Made by a program: the position numbers and the translations under genes. The notes beneath the pieces were generated by a model. That model ran no database searches, was not told the DNA's origin, and saw nothing but the letters and a program-made list of their open reading frames with translations. This document shows, in pieces, positions 30,401-32,267 of a stretch of DNA of 32,267 bases. Numbering within the stretch: position 1 is the first letter of the stretch; every line of letters starts with the position of its first letter. This DNA is from an uncultured Muribaculaceae bacterium (lineage in GTDB: Bacteria; Bacteroidota; Bacteroidia; Bacteroidales; Muribaculaceae): positions 1 to 32,267 of the forward strand of contig CAJTKG010000032.1 in NCBI GenBank assembly GCA_910576935.1, written 5' to 3'.

Positions 30401-32047
30401 ATGAAATTTCTGAAGTCCATAGCCCGTACGGCTCTCGTTCCGGCACTGATATGTGCCTGTCTGCCGGCCACGGCTGCCTCAAAAGCCAATTTCAAAGTCA
30501 TCCCCATGCCCCGCGAAGTCGCATACGCCGACAATGCCGCCCCCTTTGTCTTGCGCGACAGCGTGAAAGTATATTATCCTGCCGACAACGCCACTCTTGA
30601 AAAATATGCCGGATTACTTGCCGATTATGTCAAAAAGCAGACCGGCATACAACTCATTGCCGCGCCGGGTAAGGGCATCAACGGCATCAGCCTTGCTGTC
30701 GGCGGCGAAGGCAATCCCGAGGGTTACGCCATGACTGTCAAGTCTGACGGCGTCAAAATCACAGCCCCCGACAACGGCGGTGTCTTCTACGGCATACAGA
30801 CGTTGCGCAAATCCCTCCCCGCGGGCAAAACCGAGACTGTCGAACTTCCTGCCGTAAGCATCAACGACCATCCCCGATTCGGCTACCGCGGCGCCCACCT
30901 CGACGTCAGCCGCCACTTCTTCACAACAGACTCGATCAAACGTTTCATCGACATAATGGCTATGCACAATATGAACCGCCTGCACTGGCATCTGACCGAC
31001 GACCAAGGCTGGCGCATCGAAATCAAGAAACATCCGCGTCTTGCCGCCGAGGGTTCGAAACGCAAAGGCACCGCCATCAAAGGACGCCCGGGCGAATTCG
31101 ACGGCATACCCCACGGCGGATTCTACACACAGGATGAGGCCCGCGACATAATAGCCTATGCCGCCGACCGCAACATCGTCGTCATACCCGAGATCGACAT
31201 GCCCGGCCACATGCAGGCAGCTCTCGCCGTCTACCCCGACCTCGGATGCACCGGCGGACCATACGAGGTCTGGCAGGACTGGGGCATAACCAACGAAGTG
31301 CTCTGCGCCGGCAATGACAGCATTTATGACTTCATCGACGACGTCCTCACAGAGATAATAGACATATTCCCGTCTGAATACATTCATATCGGCGGCGACG
31401 AATGCCCGAAATTCCGTTGGCAGGAGTGCCCCAAATGTCAGGCCAAGATAAAGCAGCTCGGCCTCGTCTCTGACGGGCACCACACAGCCGAACAACTGCT
31501 ACAGAACCATGTGATGGACCACGCCGAGAAATTTGTCAACGCCCGAGGTCGCAAGATAATAGGCTGGGACGAGATTCTCGAAGGCAAAGTGTCGCCAACG
31601 GCGACAATAATGTCATGGCAGGGCATAGACGGCGGCATAACTGCGGCGCGGTCGGGCCACGACGTAATCATGACACCAACAGCATATCTCTACTTCGACT
31701 ACTTCCAGAGCCGCGAGCCAAACGAACCACACGGCTGCTTCAACTATGTCCCGGTCGACAAAGTCTATAGCTTTGACCCCGTTCCTGCCGTGCTCACTCC
31801 CGACGAAAGCAAACATATACTCGGTGTACAGGCAAACATGTGGACCGAACGTCTCTTCCATTTCACCGACGTAGAGTATCAGGCGTTGCCGCGCTATGCC
31901 GCCTTGAGCGAAATACAATGGGTCGACCCGTCGACAAAAGACTATACGATGTTTCTGCGTCGTCTGCCGCAGTTGATGGACATCTACGATATCTACGGCT
32001 TCAACTATGCGCCTCACCTGCGCCGCCTCTGTCAACCATTGGAATAG
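30401..32047 (+). CDS. Exported beta-N-acetylhexosaminidase, glycoside hydrolase family 20
   Basis: Releases terminal N-acetylglucosamine or N-acetylgalactosamine, for example from mucin or N-glycan chains, by substrate-assisted catalysis. The 548-residue product from the ATG at 30401 has a signal peptide (about 1-26, ending ATAAS), a GH20b-like N-terminal domain (about 30-155), and a TIM barrel (about 160-530). The barrel has the family motifs GAHLDVSRHFF, LHWHLTDDQGWRIEIKK, EIDMPGHMQAAL and the catalytic pair Asp333-Glu334 in IHIGGDECPKFRW. An in-frame ATG at 30368 would add 11 residues before the signal and sits too close to the -7 box, so it is not used. It stands alone, with no SusCD pair in view. 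Such enzymes suit a gut commensal using host glycans. Confidence 0.95.
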   Translation: MKFLKSIARTALVPALICACLPATAASKANFKVIPMPREVAYADNAAPFVLRDSVKVYYPADNATLEKYAGLLADYVKKQTGIQLIAAPGKGINGISLAVGGEGNPEGYAMTVKSDGVKITAPDNGGVFYGIQTLRKSLPAGKTETVELPAVSINDHPRFGYRGAHLDVSRHFFTTDSIKRFIDIMAMHNMNRLHWHLTDDQGWRIEIKKHPRLAAEGSKRKGTAIKGRPGEFDGIPHGGFYTQDEARDIIAYAADRNIVVIPEIDMPGHMQAALAVYPDLGCTGGPYEVWQDWGITNEVLCAGNDSIYDFIDDVLTEIIDIFPSEYIHIGGDECPKFRWQECPKCQAKIKQLGLVSDGHHTAEQLLQNHVMDHAEKFVNARGRKIIGWDEILEGKVSPTATIMSWQGIDGGITAARSGHDVIMTPTAYLYFDYFQSREPNEPHGCFNYVPVDKVYSFDPVPAVLTPDESKHILGVQANMWTERLFHFTDVEYQALPRYAALSEIQWVDPSTKDYTMFLRRLPQLMDIYDIYGFNYAPHLRRLCQPLE

Positions 32048-32071
32048 CAAAACCGCAGAATAAGCCATGAA

Positions 32072-32185
32072 GTCCTCGCTCGCGAGGGTTGAAACCCTCG
32101 GTCCATAGCGCCGTGGGTTCATGACGACGCTCGGGAGAGCGTCGCCCCATATCGCCTCGCTCCATATAGCCGCGGATTCATTTTT
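32072..32185. repeat. REP-like cluster of intergenic hairpins
   Basis: Two near-perfect hairpins sit together: CGAGGGTT/AACCCTCG (32083-32090 with 32093-32100) and CGACGCTC/GAGCGTCG (32125-32132 with 32137-32144, loop GGGA). A competing arm pair CCTCGC/GCGAGG (32074-32079 with 32082-32087) overlaps the first. A 20-base degenerate direct repeat (CCATA...CCG.GG.TTCAT) occurs at 32103 and 32162. No coding frame is convincing here. It looks like an extragenic palindromic repeat following the GH20 gene; it may also terminate transcription. Confidence 0.55.
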
Positions 32186-32267
32186 TGTACCAACGATGTC
32201 AATGTGCGTTTGACATCGGTTTGGTCGGTTTAGACGCGCGGGGATGTCTGCCGCAGTAGCTATATCG

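Noticed and set aside
30614..31495. 293-codon antisense frame in the GH20 gene
   Set aside because: High-GC coding DNA with strong codon bias produces long antisense frames; the plus strand encodes complete GH20 motifs.
32072..32185. CRISPR array
   Set aside because: The repeats are degenerate, only two copies are visible, spacing and palindromes fit REP-like elements, and no cas genes are present.

Overview
The window looks like a chromosomal segment of a Bacteroidales bacterium, probably of the Muribaculaceae type. This is judged from the purH-mreBCD-mrdA-rodA order, repeated Bacteroidota promoter signatures (a TAnnTTTG -7 box, often with TTTG about 20 bases upstream), many lipoproteins, an outer-membrane barrel with a short plug, DUF4369/TlpA and GH20 proteins, and fairly high GC in the core genes. 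The family-level placement is inference. No tRNA, rRNA, CRISPR array, insertion sequence or prophage structural gene was seen.

Layout. 160-903: an OmpA-domain membrane protein. 970-4430 (minus, AT-rich): a tight four-gene operon of a transglutaminase-like exported protein, an exported class-3-type lipase carrying an Rhs-core-like tail motif, and two tandem paralogous envelope proteins; this is the best candidate for an effector/immunity-like system. 4803-12084 (plus): purH followed by the complete elongasome set mreB, mreC, mreD, mrdA (PBP2), rodA with overlapping or near-abutting genes. 12234-13368 (minus): a small envelope cassette of two YtxH proteins, a holin-X/DUF1469-like membrane protein and a 93-residue protein. 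13480-15027 (minus): HtrA protease; 15231/15267-16232 (plus): an NlpC/P60 lipoprotein with a long disordered tail.

16287-20249 (minus, AT-rich): an accessory island with a membrane-anchored UvrD/HelD-like helicase containing an apparent PD-(D/E)XK insertion and a C-terminal HTH, a 170-residue protein, and a DUF3800 protein that overlaps it by 14 bases. It resembles a mobile-element-defence locus and is the second candidate system. A consensus promoter and a hairpin about 50 bases apart on the opposite strand could define a small RNA at its centre.

20637-24582 (plus): a TPR lipoprotein with one transmembrane helix and a cytoplasmic LuxR-type HTH, followed by an outer-membrane barrel, probably regulator and target. 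24643-26988 (minus): a TIR-domain protein with a long Sel1 repeat array built from a duplicated ~230-residue super-unit. 27153-29199 (plus): an SLC6-type sodium symporter, a small lipoprotein and a VanZ-like protein. 29213-30232 (minus): a DUF4369-like/TlpA thioredoxin-fold protein. 30401-32047 (plus): an exported GH20 hexosaminidase. The window ends in an intergenic patch of strong hairpins with REP-like character.
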